Assembly: GCA_035465395.1 (NCBI GenBank)
Contig: DATHRK010000051.1
Span: 1-64,000 of the forward strand
Length of the DNA: 64,000 nucleotides
Direction of reading: 5' to 3'
Source of the DNA: DATHRK01 sp035465395
Lineage (GTDB): Bacteria; Gemmatimonadota; Gemmatimonadetes; Longimicrobiales; RSA9
Position numbers and translations under genes: made by a program. The notes under the pieces are model-generated. The model ran no database searches, was not told the DNA's origin, and was given only the letters and a program-made list of their open reading frames with translations. Shown here one piece after another: positions 7,450 through 16,636 of the stretch; the stretch's first letter is position 1, and each line of letters opens with the position of its first letter.

Positions 7450-9867
7450 ATGAACCGCTTCGCGAGATCCCCTACGCCGACGCACGCCCTGGCGGCCGCC
7501 CTCCTGGCGGCCCTCGCCTCCGGCGCGTGCGCAGGGGACCGCGAGGCCGACCCGGTGCGCGGCGATGTGGGGGAGGTCGTGGAGGACCTGGGGGACGCGG
7601 AGATGGCGTCGCGGGCGCTCGCGTACCTGGCGTCCGATCGGCCCTGGAGCGCGGCCCGGGTGATGCGCGACTACGCCGCTTCGGTCGACGAGCTCCCGCC
7701 AGACCGACGCGTCCTGGCCGGCCGCGCGGAGGCCGGGTGGGGCGCCTGGGACCGCGCCCGGGACCTGCTGGAGGGCGTCCCCTCGCTGGAGACCTACGAC
7801 GGCGGCTTGGGGGTCTTCCTGCTGGGCCGGGCGAGGGAGGAGACCGGCGACGCGGCGGGCGCGATCGAGGCGTACCGCCGCTTTCTGGCCCTTCCCTTCA
7901 CCGCGGGCACGCTGGAAGAGGAGCGCGACGCCGCGGAGCTGCGGCTGGCGCTGGCTCTCTTGCGAACCGGCCGCCGGGCCGCGGCCGACAGCGCGCTGGC
8001 CCCGCTCTACGAGGGCGCCGGGAACGCCGCGACGTGGCTCGACATCCTGCGCGCCCGCGCGCTGGCCGAAGCGGGGGATACCGCCTCGGTGCGGACGCTC
8101 GTGGAGGGCCTGGATGACGGCATGGCCGGCCTCTTCGCGTGGCGCGTCCGCATCGACGCCGCGAGCGGGGCGAGGGACACCGCGGAGGCTAGGGCGATCG
8201 CCAACCGTGCGCGCGCCTGGGCCCGCACCGACGGCACGCGAGCCGAGTTCCTCGTGCGCGCCGCGGAGTTCGCCATCGCGATGGGCGACATCGGGCGCGG
8301 CCGGGACGCGCTACGGGGCGCCATCGACCGCGCGCCGGGCAGCCCCTGGGCCCGCCGCGCCGCCGTGCTGCTCGGAGCCGGGGATCCCGGCCCCGCGGAT
8401 CGCCTCGCGATCGCGCGGTCGCTGCGGGCGCAGGGCCTGAACGAGGAGTCGCTGGAGGGCTTCCGCGCGTGGCTCGCTTCGGGCGCGGGGTCGGCCGGGC
8501 AGCGCGAGGCGGTCCGCATCGAGTACGCCACCGCGCTGTTCTACGCCCAGCGGTTCGACGAGGCGCTCGAGGCGCTCGACCCCGTGCGCGGCTCGAACAT
8601 CGCGCGCTACCTGCGGGCGCGGGCCGCCGCGCGCGCCGGCGACCCGGCGCAGGCCGCCCGGCTCTATCTCGCGCTCGCCGGCGAGGCGCGCGGCGCGTCG
8701 GGGGCCGCCCGCGCCACATACCTGGCTGCCGACACGCACCTGGACGCCGGGGAGCGGGAGCGCGCGCGGGAGCTCTACGAGCGGGTCGTCACCCGCTACC
8801 CCGGCACGGAGTCGATGGGGCTGTCCCTGATGCGCCTCGCCGGGATGGCGTTCCTCGACGGGGACTACGGCCGCGCCGCCCGGCTGTGGGACGACTACCG
8901 GCGCCGCTACCCCCGGGGCGACCGGGCACTGCAGGCGACCTATTGGGCCGCACGGGCGCGGCAGGAGGCCGGGGACTCGGCCGCCGCCGCGCCGCTGCTG
9001 CGGGAGGTCGAGGAGGCCGACCGCGATTCCTACTACGCGCTGGTCGCGAGCGCCCGCCTGGGCGAGCCGTTCTGGCCGATCCCTCTCGCCCCGGCCCCGG
9101 ACACGGCCGCCGCGTCGCGCGTCGCCGGTTGGGTGCGCGGGCTGGACATGCTGCGGTCCGCGGGCTTCCACGACCTCGCGTCGGAGGAGGCGCTGCGCCT
9201 GGCGTGGGCCGTCGGGACCGACACCGCGGACCGGTACGCGATGGGCGAGGCGCTGGCCGAGCGAGGGTACAGCCGCGCCGCCATCCGTCTCGGGCTCGCG
9301 CTCCAGGAGGGCGAGGAGCCGAACGAGCGACTGCTGCGCATTCTGTATCCCTTTCCGTTCCGCAGGATGATCACCGAGGAGGCGCGGGATCGCGGGATCG
9401 ATCCCTTCGTGGCGGCGGCCTTGATGCGGCAGGAGTCGCTGTTCGATCCGCGGGCGACCTCGTACGTCGGCGCGCGCGGCCTGATGCAGCTGATGCCCGC
9501 GACCGGAGCCGCGATCGCCGAGCAGGCCGGCGTCGAGCCGTGGGACGCAGAGCTCCTGTACCACCCGGAGATCAACGTCTATCTGGGGACGCGGCTGCTG
9601 GCGCAGCACATGGAGGACTACGGCGGCTCGCTCCCCGCCGTGTTCTCTGCCTACAACGCCGGCCCGCACCGGGTCGACTGGTGGAGCGCGTTCCCCGAGT
9701 TCGGCAACGACGAGCTCTTCACGGAGCGGATCCCCTTCGCCGAGACGCGCGGCTACGTCAAGATCCTGACGCGCAACCGGGCGCTGTACGCCGGCCTTTA
9801 CGGCGGCGGGGAACAGGGCGGGACGGACGCGGCTGCCCCGCGCCCGGCGAGCCGCACGGAGCAGTAG
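7450..9867 (+). CDS. TPR-repeat lytic murein transglycosylase (Slt family)
   Basis: A periplasmic muramidase that cleaves peptidoglycan glycan strands with formation of 1,6-anhydro ends. Of the 805 residues, the first about 27 form a lipoprotein-like signal (SGAC). About 600 residues of helical TPR-like repeats follow, like the U-shaped domain of Slt70, then a C-terminal SLT domain: GIDPFVAAALMRQES with the catalytic Glu at 662, then ARGLMQLMPATG and the AYNAG motif. Membrane anchoring would separate it from soluble Slt70. It precedes dnaE by about 215 bp with no recognisable gene between. Confidence 0.93.
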   Translation: MNRFARSPTPTHALAAALLAALASGACAGDREADPVRGDVGEVVEDLGDAEMASRALAYLASDRPWSAARVMRDYAASVDELPPDRRVLAGRAEAGWGAWDRARDLLEGVPSLETYDGGLGVFLLGRAREETGDAAGAIEAYRRFLALPFTAGTLEEERDAAELRLALALLRTGRRAAADSALAPLYEGAGNAATWLDILRARALAEAGDTASVRTLVEGLDDGMAGLFAWRVRIDAASGARDTAEARAIANRARAWARTDGTRAEFLVRAAEFAIAMGDIGRGRDALRGAIDRAPGSPWARRAAVLLGAGDPGPADRLAIARSLRAQGLNEESLEGFRAWLASGAGSAGQREAVRIEYATALFYAQRFDEALEALDPVRGSNIARYLRARAAARAGDPAQAARLYLALAGEARGASGAARATYLAADTHLDAGERERARELYERVVTRYPGTESMGLSLMRLAGMAFLDGDYGRAARLWDDYRRRYPRGDRALQATYWAARARQEAGDSAAAAPLLREVEEADRDSYYALVASARLGEPFWPIPLAPAPDTAAASRVAGWVRGLDMLRSAGFHDLASEEALRLAWAVGTDTADRYAMGEALAERGYSRAAIRLGLALQEGEEPNERLLRILYPFPFRRMITEEARDRGIDPFVAAALMRQESLFDPRATSYVGARGLMQLMPATGAAIAEQAGVEPWDAELLYHPEINVYLGTRLLAQHMEDYGGSLPAVFSAYNAGPHRVDWWSAFPEFGNDELFTERIPFAETRGYVKILTRNRALYAGLYGGGEQGGTDAAAPRPASRTEQ

Positions 9868-10082
9868 CCGCCGGAGGGCGCTCGAGCGGGCACCCTCGCC
9901 GCGCCGGAACCCGACGTGGCCATCGGCGCAGGGCACCCGCTGGCGACGCCCCGGCCGGACGGGCGATCGCTTGGCGCGGGGTGACGGGCCATCGGCCCAC
10001 GGAGCGGCCGACCCCGATTGCCGTGCCCTTCCCCCTCGGGTACTATCCGCCCTCGCAACCCGTTTCGCGCGACGATCCAGAC

Positions 10083-13000
10083 GTGAGCTTCGTCCACCTT
10101 CACACGCACAGCGAGTTCTCGCTCCTCGACGGAGCGAACCGGATCTCGGACCTCTACCGCCGGGCGGAGGAGTTGGAGATGCCCGGCCTCGCGCTGACCG
10201 ACCACGGGTGCCTGTACGGCGCCTGGACCTTCCTCCAGCAGGCCAGGAAACACAAGCCGGTCAAGCCGATCGTGGGCATGGAGGCGTACGTCGCGCCGGG
10301 CGATCGCCGCGACCGCTCCCCCTCCCCCGACGGCAGGCCCTACTACCACCTGGTGCTGCTCGCGCGGGACGCGACGGGGTATCGCAACCTCGTCCGCCTC
10401 AGCTCGATCGGCTACCTGGAGGGCTTCTACCGCCGGCCCCGCATCGACCGCGAGGTGCTGGCGGCGCACGCCGAAGGGCTCATCGTGACGTCGGCGTGCA
10501 TGGCCGGCGAGATCGCACGGCACCTCACCGACGGCGCCGACGAGGCCGCTAGAGAGGCAGCGGAGTGGTACGCGAACGTCTTCGACGGGCGCTACTACCT
10601 GGAGGTGCAGGCGCACGACACGCCGGGCCAGTCCAGGCTCAATCGATCGGTCTTCTCGCTCGCCGACGAGCTGGGGCTCCCCGTCGTGGCCACCAACGAC
10701 GCGCACTTCCTGCGGCCGGAGGACCACGACGCGCACGACGTCCTCCTGTGCATCGGCCTCGGCAAGGACCGTACGGACGAGGGCCGGATGCGCTACGACC
10801 GGGGCCTCTACTTCAAGAGCCCGGACGAGATACGCGAGCGCTTCGCCGACCGGCTGGACGTCGTGGAGAATACCCTCGCGATCGCCGACCAGGTGGACGT
10901 GGTGCTGGAGAAGCGCTACCACGTGCCCTCCTTCCCCCTGCCCGAAGGCGCCGCCTCGGAGCAGGAGCTTCTGCGGTCGATGACGTACGCACGCGCGCGA
11001 GAGAAGTACGGCGACCCCGTCCCCGACGAGGTCGGGCGCCGCCTGGAGTACGAGCTGTCCGTCATCACCGAGAACCCGGACGCGGACTACTCCGGTTACT
11101 TCCTCATCACCCAGGATTTCATCAACTGGGCGAAGGACCGCGGCATTCCCGTGGGCCCGGGCCGCGGCTCGGCAGCGGGCTCTCTCGTGGCGTACGTGCT
11201 CGGCATCACCGACGTGGACCCGTTGGAGTTCGACCTCCTGTTCGAGCGCTTCCTGAACCCCGCGCGCGTGTCGATGCCCGACATCGACGTGGACTTCTGC
11301 TACGAGCGCCGGGGCGAGGTCATCGACTACGTGCGGGAGAAGTACGGCCGCGACTCGGTCGGCCAGATCATCACCTTCGGCACGATGAAGTCGCGCGCGG
11401 TGGTCCGCGACGTGGGCAGGGTGCTCGGATTCGAGCCGTCGGAAACCGATCGGCTGGCCAAGCTGATTCCGAACGCGCCGAACAACTCCCTGACCGTCGG
11501 AGAGGCGGCCGAGAGGGTCACGGAACTGCGCGAGCTGGTGCGCGAGGACGAGCGCGTGCGCACGCTGGTCGAGTACGCCAAGACCCTGGAGGGTCTCTCG
11601 CGGCACGCCAGCGTGCACGCCGCCGGGGTCGTGATCGCCCCCGGTCCGCTCCACGAGTACGTCCCCGTATGTACCCAGACGACGCGCGGATCCGGCGGGA
11701 ACGGAGAGGAAGAGGCGCTCGTCACGCAGTGGGACATGATCGCGCTCGAGCAGGCCGGCATGCTCAAGATGGACTTCCTCGGCCTGAAGACGCTGACCGT
11801 CATCCACGACACCGAGCGTTGGGTCCGCGAACGGCACGGCGAGCTGCGGCATCCGGACACCGGTGACGCATACGCGCGGGTGGAGGACATACCGCTGGAC
11901 GACCCCGGCGTCTATCAGATGCTGGCGCGCGGCGGCACGATGGGCGTCTTCCAGTTCGAGTCCTCGCTGGCCAACGACAAGCTGCGGGCGATGCGGTGCG
12001 ACCGGTTCGAGGATCTGGTCGCGACCAACGCGCTGATCCGGCCGGGTCCGCTGGACAGCGGCATGACCGACGTGTTCGTGCGCCGCAAGACGGGGCGCGA
12101 GCCGGTCACCTACCCGCTGCCGCAGATGGAGGAGGTGCTGGCGACCACCTACGGCGTGATGACCTACCAGGAGCAGGTCATGCGCATCGCGCAGGTGCTC
12201 GCCGGCTTCTCGCTGGCCGAGGCGGACGTCCTGCGCAAGGCGGTGGGCAAGAAGGACGCTGCGTTGATCCGCCGGGAGCTGGGCAAGTTCGTCGAACGCG
12301 CCGTCGAGAACGGCGTGCCCCTACGCCAGGCCGAGGAGATCTCGTCGCAGATCGAGACCTTCGGCCGGTACGGCTTCAACCGTTCGCACTCGGTCGCCTA
12401 CGCGCTGCTCAGCTACCGCACCGCGTGGCTCAAGCGATACTACCCGGCGGAGTTCATGGCGGCGGTGCTGACGGCGGTCGTGGGCAGCACCGACGACGTC
12501 GTCAAGTACATCAACGAGTGCCGCGAGCTGGGCCGCGCGGTTCCCGGCCATCCCGACGGCATCAAGGTGCTGCCGCCGTCGATCGAGGAATCGGCCTGGG
12601 CGTTCACGCCGGTCGCCGACGACGAGGTCCGCTTCGGTCTCGGCGCGATCCGGGGATTGGGCGAGGGCGCGGCCCGTTCCATCGTGGAGGCCCGCGAGGC
12701 GGGGCCGTTCACCTCGCTGTTCGACCTGTGCGAACGCACCGATCCGCGGGCCTGCGGCAAGCGGGCGCTGGAGGCGCTGATCCTCTCGGGAGCGTGCGAT
12801 TCGCTGGGACGTCGCGCGCAGCTCATGGCGGGCCTGGACGCGACCGTGCGCGAGGCGGCGCTGCGGCGCGAGGAGGCCGAGGTCGGTCAGGCCTCGCTGT
12901 TCGACGCGGGCGGCGCCGAAGGGCCGGGCCGGCCGCCCCCCCGGCTTCCCGACGTGCCCGAGTGGCCGGAAAAAGAGCGCCTCGCGAACGAAAAGGAGAT

Positions 13001-13634
13001 CCTCGGCTTCTTCATCAGCGGCCATCCCCTGGACCGGTTCCGGGACGTCCTCGGGGCGTTCAGCGGCGTCAACACCGCGAACCTCAAGGAGCACAGGGAT
13101 CGCACCGTGGAGCTCCCGTGCGTGGTCACGGGCCTCAAGCGCCAGTTCTCGAAACGCAATGGCGCCGAGTGGGCGCGGCTCGCCATCGAGGATTTCCACG
13201 GCACCGCCACCGTCCTCGCGTTCGGCGAGGCGTGGGAGGACAACCGCTCGCGGATCCACCAGGACGAGGCGGTGCTGATCCGGGGCGAGGTCAGCGGCAA
13301 GGAGCGGGACGAAGACGCCCCGCCGATCTTCCTGCGGGAGGTCGTGCCCCTGCGTGACATCCGCGAGGGCGAAGCGCTGGCCCTCGAGCTGGACCTCGGC
13401 GTGGGCCAGACGGGTGTGGAGGCGGTGGAGTCCGCGGCGCGAGCGCTGAAGGAGCACCGCGGGGCCTCCCCGGTGACGCTGATCTGGCACCGCGACAACG
13501 GCAACGGCGGCGAGGTGCAGCGGTTCCGCTCACGCTCCGTGAAGGTGGATGTTACTCCCGTCCTCATGGCCGAGCTGCGCTCGCTGTTGGGCGACGAACA
13601 CGTGCGTCTGGTGCGGGCAGATCGGGGGAGCTGA
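10083..13634 (+). CDS. dnaE: DNA polymerase III alpha subunit
   Basis: The replicative DNA polymerase catalytic subunit. The N-terminal PHP domain begins at once (VHLHTHSEFSLLDG), followed by the palm domain with GPGRGSAAGSLVAY and the catalytic aspartates in MPDIDVDFCYERR, the fingers (GRYGFNRSHSVAYALLSY), tandem HhH region and a C-terminal OB-fold (VVTGLKRQFSKRNG). I chose GTG at 10083 because it gives 1183 residues, the normal DnaE1 length, and puts the PHP motif where family members have it. The frame is open far upstream but there overlaps the transglycosylase gene. A GTG at 10023 is an alternative start. Confidence 0.96.
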   Translation: MSFVHLHTHSEFSLLDGANRISDLYRRAEELEMPGLALTDHGCLYGAWTFLQQARKHKPVKPIVGMEAYVAPGDRRDRSPSPDGRPYYHLVLLARDATGYRNLVRLSSIGYLEGFYRRPRIDREVLAAHAEGLIVTSACMAGEIARHLTDGADEAAREAAEWYANVFDGRYYLEVQAHDTPGQSRLNRSVFSLADELGLPVVATNDAHFLRPEDHDAHDVLLCIGLGKDRTDEGRMRYDRGLYFKSPDEIRERFADRLDVVENTLAIADQVDVVLEKRYHVPSFPLPEGAASEQELLRSMTYARAREKYGDPVPDEVGRRLEYELSVITENPDADYSGYFLITQDFINWAKDRGIPVGPGRGSAAGSLVAYVLGITDVDPLEFDLLFERFLNPARVSMPDIDVDFCYERRGEVIDYVREKYGRDSVGQIITFGTMKSRAVVRDVGRVLGFEPSETDRLAKLIPNAPNNSLTVGEAAERVTELRELVREDERVRTLVEYAKTLEGLSRHASVHAAGVVIAPGPLHEYVPVCTQTTRGSGGNGEEEALVTQWDMIALEQAGMLKMDFLGLKTLTVIHDTERWVRERHGELRHPDTGDAYARVEDIPLDDPGVYQMLARGGTMGVFQFESSLANDKLRAMRCDRFEDLVATNALIRPGPLDSGMTDVFVRRKTGREPVTYPLPQMEEVLATTYGVMTYQEQVMRIAQVLAGFSLAEADVLRKAVGKKDAALIRRELGKFVERAVENGVPLRQAEEISSQIETFGRYGFNRSHSVAYALLSYRTAWLKRYYPAEFMAAVLTAVVGSTDDVVKYINECRELGRAVPGHPDGIKVLPPSIEESAWAFTPVADDEVRFGLGAIRGLGEGAARSIVEAREAGPFTSLFDLCERTDPRACGKRALEALILSGACDSLGRRAQLMAGLDATVREAALRREEAEVGQASLFDAGGAEGPGRPPPRLPDVPEWPEKERLANEKEILGFFISGHPLDRFRDVLGAFSGVNTANLKEHRDRTVELPCVVTGLKRQFSKRNGAEWARLAIEDFHGTATVLAFGEAWEDNRSRIHQDEAVLIRGEVSGKERDEDAPPIFLREVVPLRDIREGEALALELDLGVGQTGVEAVESAARALKEHRGASPVTLIWHRDNGNGGEVQRFRSRSVKVDVTPVLMAELRSLLGDEHVRLVRADRGS

Positions 13635-13687
13635 GCCCGGACCCCGCGCTCGCCCGTGCCGCACGCATCCGGTGAGGGCCGCCCAGC

Positions 13688-14086
13688 TCAGGAAGGCTCG
13701 TTCAGCTCCTCTTCATCCTTCTTCGCCTCCAGCGTCTCGTGCTTGAGCTGCTGCCGCAGCAGGGCAAAGAGCGACATCAGCGCGTTGGCGGCCGCGACGG
13801 TGGCGAAGAACGCGACGACGAAGCCGATCACGCCGCCGACGAGCAGCCGGTAGCCGGTCGCCAGGACGAAGAACGCCGCGACGTAGTGGCTGAAGCAGTA
13901 CTCGCACGTGAAGAGGTAGAAGAACTTCCGCTCCAGGGCGGACGAAGCCCGTTCGGAGCGGCGAGCCGCGCGCTCGCGCGGCTCGCGGAACACCTCTTCC
14001 TGGGTCACCGTCCACGCGACGGTCGCTACCGCAAGCGAGAGCACCAGCAGCCAGATGAGCTGGTCGGTCAGGGGCGCTGGGTGCAT
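13688..14086 (-). CDS. small inner-membrane protein with CEYCFSHY motif
   Basis: A 132-residue membrane protein of unknown function. Three hydrophobic segments are visible: one near the N-terminus (LIWLLVLSLAVATVAWTV), one at AAFFVLATGYRLLV and one at GVIGFVVAFFATVAAANALM. Between the first two lies a basic stretch and the motif FTCEYCFSHY, whose CxxC followed by His could bind metal or a cofactor. The C-terminus is a charged helix. GGAG five bases before the ATG supports the start. It is convergent with dnaE and divergent from accA. Proteins of this type (DUF1360-like, with a CxxC after TM1) are known in other bacteria; the match is tentative. Confidence 0.72.
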   Translation of the reverse strand: MHPAPLTDQLIWLLVLSLAVATVAWTVTQEEVFREPRERAARRSERASSALERKFFYLFTCEYCFSHYVAAFFVLATGYRLLVGGVIGFVVAFFATVAAANALMSLFALLRQQLKHETLEAKKDEEELNEPS

Positions 14087-14292
14087 CGGAACTCCGCGTA
14101 CCGAGAGGCGGTGCTCCCGGCAGCGGCGGGAGCGGCTGGATGTCCGGATGCTGCATATGCCGGTCCGCTGCGAGCGCGTCCCAAAGACGGGGGCGCGATG
14201 GCGGCGCGGGACCGGCGGCATTCGACGCGGCCGGGTCGCCAGAGTAGCTTGTGGCGTCGCTGCGAACCGTCCGCAGTTCCGGAGATCGACGC

Positions 14293-15294
14293 GTGAACGC
14301 CAAGTCCGAAGAACCCGAAAACGACGCCGAGCCGGTCCTCGGCCAGCCCGATTTCGAGCGTTCCATCGGCGAGCTCGAGCGCCAGATAGCCGAGCTGGAG
14401 CGCATGGCATCCGACCACGAGCTCGACGTGAGCGACGAGCTGGAGCTGCTTCAGGACAAGCTCCGCACGCAACGGGAGGACAACTACCGCAACCTCTCCG
14501 CGGTCGATCGGGTGCAGCTCGCACGACATCCCAAGCGGCCCTACACGCTCGACTACATCGACCTGGTCTTCGAGGACTGGACGGAGCTGCACGGCGACCG
14601 CGCCTACCGCGACGACGAGGCGATCGTCGGGGGCTGGGCGCGGCTCGACGGACGCTCGGTGATGGTCATCGGCCACCAGAAGGGCCGGGACATGAAGGAG
14701 AACCTGCAGCGCAACTTCGGGATGCCGCACCCGGAAGGCTACCGCAAGGCGCTGCGGCTCATGCACCTGGCCGACAAGTTCGGCCACCCCGTCATCACGC
14801 TCATCGACACGCCCGGCGCCTACCCGGGACTCGGCGCCGAGGAGCGCGGCCAGGCCGAGGCGATCGCGCGCAACCTGCGCGAGATGGCCAGCCTGAGCGT
14901 GCCCCTTGTCTCGGTCGTCATCGGCGAGGGCGGCAGCGGCGGCGCTCTGGCCCTGGGCGTGACGGACCGCATTCTCATGCTCGAGAACGCGGTCTACAGC
15001 GTGATCTCTCCCGAGGGCTGCGCGGCGATCCTGTGGAAGACGGCCGACATGCGTGACCGCGCCGCGGAGGCGCTGCGCATCACGGCGGGCGACCTCGTCG
15101 ACCTGGGCATCGTGGACGAAGTGATCCCCGAACCCCAGGGCGGCGCGCACCTCGATCCCGCGGCGACGGCCGACGCGGTCCATGCGTCCCTCGTGCGGCA
15201 CGTGGAGGAGATCTCCTCCCTGTCCGTGGACGAACGGCGCGAGCAGCGCCGGGCCAAGTACGAGGCGATGGGGAGCTGGCGGGAGGTCGGCTGA
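14293..15294 (+). CDS. accA: acetyl-CoA carboxylase carboxyltransferase alpha subunit
   Basis: The alpha subunit of the carboxyltransferase that makes malonyl-CoA, the first committed step of fatty acid synthesis. 333 residues: an N-terminal helical region (FERSIGELERQIAELE) and the crotonase-like core with HGDRAYRDDEAIVGG, GMPHPEGYRKALRLM, IDTPGAYPGLGAEERGQ and the oxyanion/CoA-binding GEGGSGGALALG, then SPEGCAAILWK. The GTG start is supported by GGAG eight bases upstream. A TAGCTT element lies about 45 bp upstream. The beta subunit gene accD is not in the window. Confidence 0.97.
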   Translation: MNAKSEEPENDAEPVLGQPDFERSIGELERQIAELERMASDHELDVSDELELLQDKLRTQREDNYRNLSAVDRVQLARHPKRPYTLDYIDLVFEDWTELHGDRAYRDDEAIVGGWARLDGRSVMVIGHQKGRDMKENLQRNFGMPHPEGYRKALRLMHLADKFGHPVITLIDTPGAYPGLGAEERGQAEAIARNLREMASLSVPLVSVVIGEGGSGGALALGVTDRILMLENAVYSVISPEGCAAILWKTADMRDRAAEALRITAGDLVDLGIVDEVIPEPQGGAHLDPAATADAVHASLVRHVEEISSLSVDERREQRRAKYEAMGSWREVG

Positions 15295-15362
15295 CCCGTC
15301 CGCGCGGGTCAGGTCACCCGCGCGCCTCACGAACCGGACGTCTCCCGGAGGCTACACACGCC

Positions 15363-15992
15363 GTGGAGGTCGGCCCGACCGACCGCACTCCAACCGGATC
15401 CCGCGAGGCGTCCGCGGAACCCATGTTCTTCGGCTCGCCGCAGGAGCTGCGAGACTGGTTCCAGGCGCACCATGACGCCGCCGATGTCCTCTGGGTGGGC
15501 TACCACAAGAAGGCCACCGGGCGCCCCAGCGTCACCTGGGAGGAGTCGCGCGACGAGGCGCTCTGCTTCGGGTGGATCGACGGCGTGCGTCACGGTCTCG
15601 ACGACGCGACGTACAAGGTGCGTTTCACGCCGCGACGGCCCGGGAGCGACTGGAGCCTGGTGAACATCCGCCGGATTCGGGCCCTGGAGCGTGAGGGCAG
15701 GATGGCGGAGGCGGGCCGCGAAGCATTCGCCGCCGCGGACGAAGCGGCGGCGATCGCGGCTCAGGAGCGACGGCGGTCCGCCACCCTGCCGGCCGAGTAC
15801 GCCCGGCTGCTCCGCGAGGTGCCGGAAGCGTGGGCCTTTTACCGGGCCCAGCCCGACGGCTACCGGCGCGACGCGGCGCGCTGGATCCTGGACGCCAAGC
15901 GGCGAGAGACGCGACGGCGGAGACTCGAACAGCTCATCGAGGACTCACGGCGAGGGCTACGCATCAAGCCGCTGCGGCCGCGGCGCCGGTAG
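15363..15992 (+). CDS. YdeI/OmpD-associated family protein
   Basis: A 209-residue soluble protein of the YdeI/OmpD-associated family, small basic proteins linked in other bacteria to envelope stress or bacteriocin resistance; the biochemical role is unknown. Recognisable segments are FFGSPQELRDWFQAHH, the conserved ESRDEALCFGWIDGVRHG, FTPRRPGSDWS and a C-terminal basic stretch (RRETRRRRLEQL). The start is uncertain: GTG here has GGAGG 12 bases upstream, while an ATG at 15423 would start just before the first conserved block, as many homologues do. It sits between accA and the LURP-one-like gene with short gaps. Confidence 0.85.
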   Translation: MEVGPTDRTPTGSREASAEPMFFGSPQELRDWFQAHHDAADVLWVGYHKKATGRPSVTWEESRDEALCFGWIDGVRHGLDDATYKVRFTPRRPGSDWSLVNIRRIRALEREGRMAEAGREAFAAADEAAAIAAQERRRSATLPAEYARLLREVPEAWAFYRAQPDGYRRDAARWILDAKRRETRRRRLEQLIEDSRRGLRIKPLRPRRR

Positions 15993-16048
15993 CGAACCCG
16001 CCAACGGACCGACCGGCACGCGGCCCGCCGCCGCAGGAGGCACCCGAC

Positions 16049-16636
16049 ATGGACTATCCCCTGACGCTGAACTTCAAGATCCTCTCGATCGCGCCCCAGA
16101 TCCGCGTGCGCGACGCACACGGCGACCTCGTCTTCTACGTCCATCAGAAGGCGTTCAAGCTGCGCGAGGCGATCACGGTCTTCGGCGACGAAGCCCGCAC
16201 GCGTGCGCTCGCGACGGTGGCCGCCGACCGCATCATCGACTTTTCGGCCGCGTACTCGTTCACGGGCGCCGACGGACGCGCCATCGGCTCCCTCCGGCGC
16301 CGGGGCATGCGCTCGCTGTGGAAGGCCCACTACGACATCGCCGGCCCCGACGGCACGCCCTCGCTTCGTATCAGCGAGGACAACGCGATGGTGAAGTTCT
16401 TCGACGGGATCTTCCGCGAGATCCCGCTCCTCAATCTGCTCTCGGGCTACGTCTTCAACCCCACCTACAGCGTCTACGGGGAGGACGATCGGGTGGTCTT
16501 CCGGATGCGCAAGCGGCCCTCGTTCCTGGAAACCGCCTTCACGATCGAGGAGGTCGCCGACCTACCGGTATCCACCGAGGCCCTGGTCGTGCTGTCGCTG
16601 CTCACGATGGTGCTCCTGGAGCGCTCGCGGGGCTAG
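16049..16636 (+). CDS. LURP-one-related (Tubby-like beta-barrel) protein
   Basis: A 195-residue protein resembling the LURP-one-related/phospholipid-scramblase fold: repeated beta hairpins such as APQIRVRDAHGDLVFYVHQKAFKLRE, then LWKAHYDIAGPDG, and a C-terminal hydrophobic helix (ALVVLSLLTMVLLERS) that likely anchors it. AGGAGG eight bases before the ATG makes the start certain. In bacteria this family has no established function. The last 35 bp overlap, tail to tail, with the convergent nhaC gene. Confidence 0.78.
   Translation: MDYPLTLNFKILSIAPQIRVRDAHGDLVFYVHQKAFKLREAITVFGDEARTRALATVAADRIIDFSAAYSFTGADGRAIGSLRRRGMRSLWKAHYDIAGPDGTPSLRISEDNAMVKFFDGIFREIPLLNLLSGYVFNPTYSVYGEDDRVVFRMRKRPSFLETAFTIEEVADLPVSTEALVVLSLLTMVLLERSRG

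Noticed and set aside
8469..10082. An open upstream extension of dnaE by more than 500 codons
   Set aside because: The extension overlaps the lytic transglycosylase gene in another frame and is Arg/Gly-rich; DnaE proteins start at the PHP motif.
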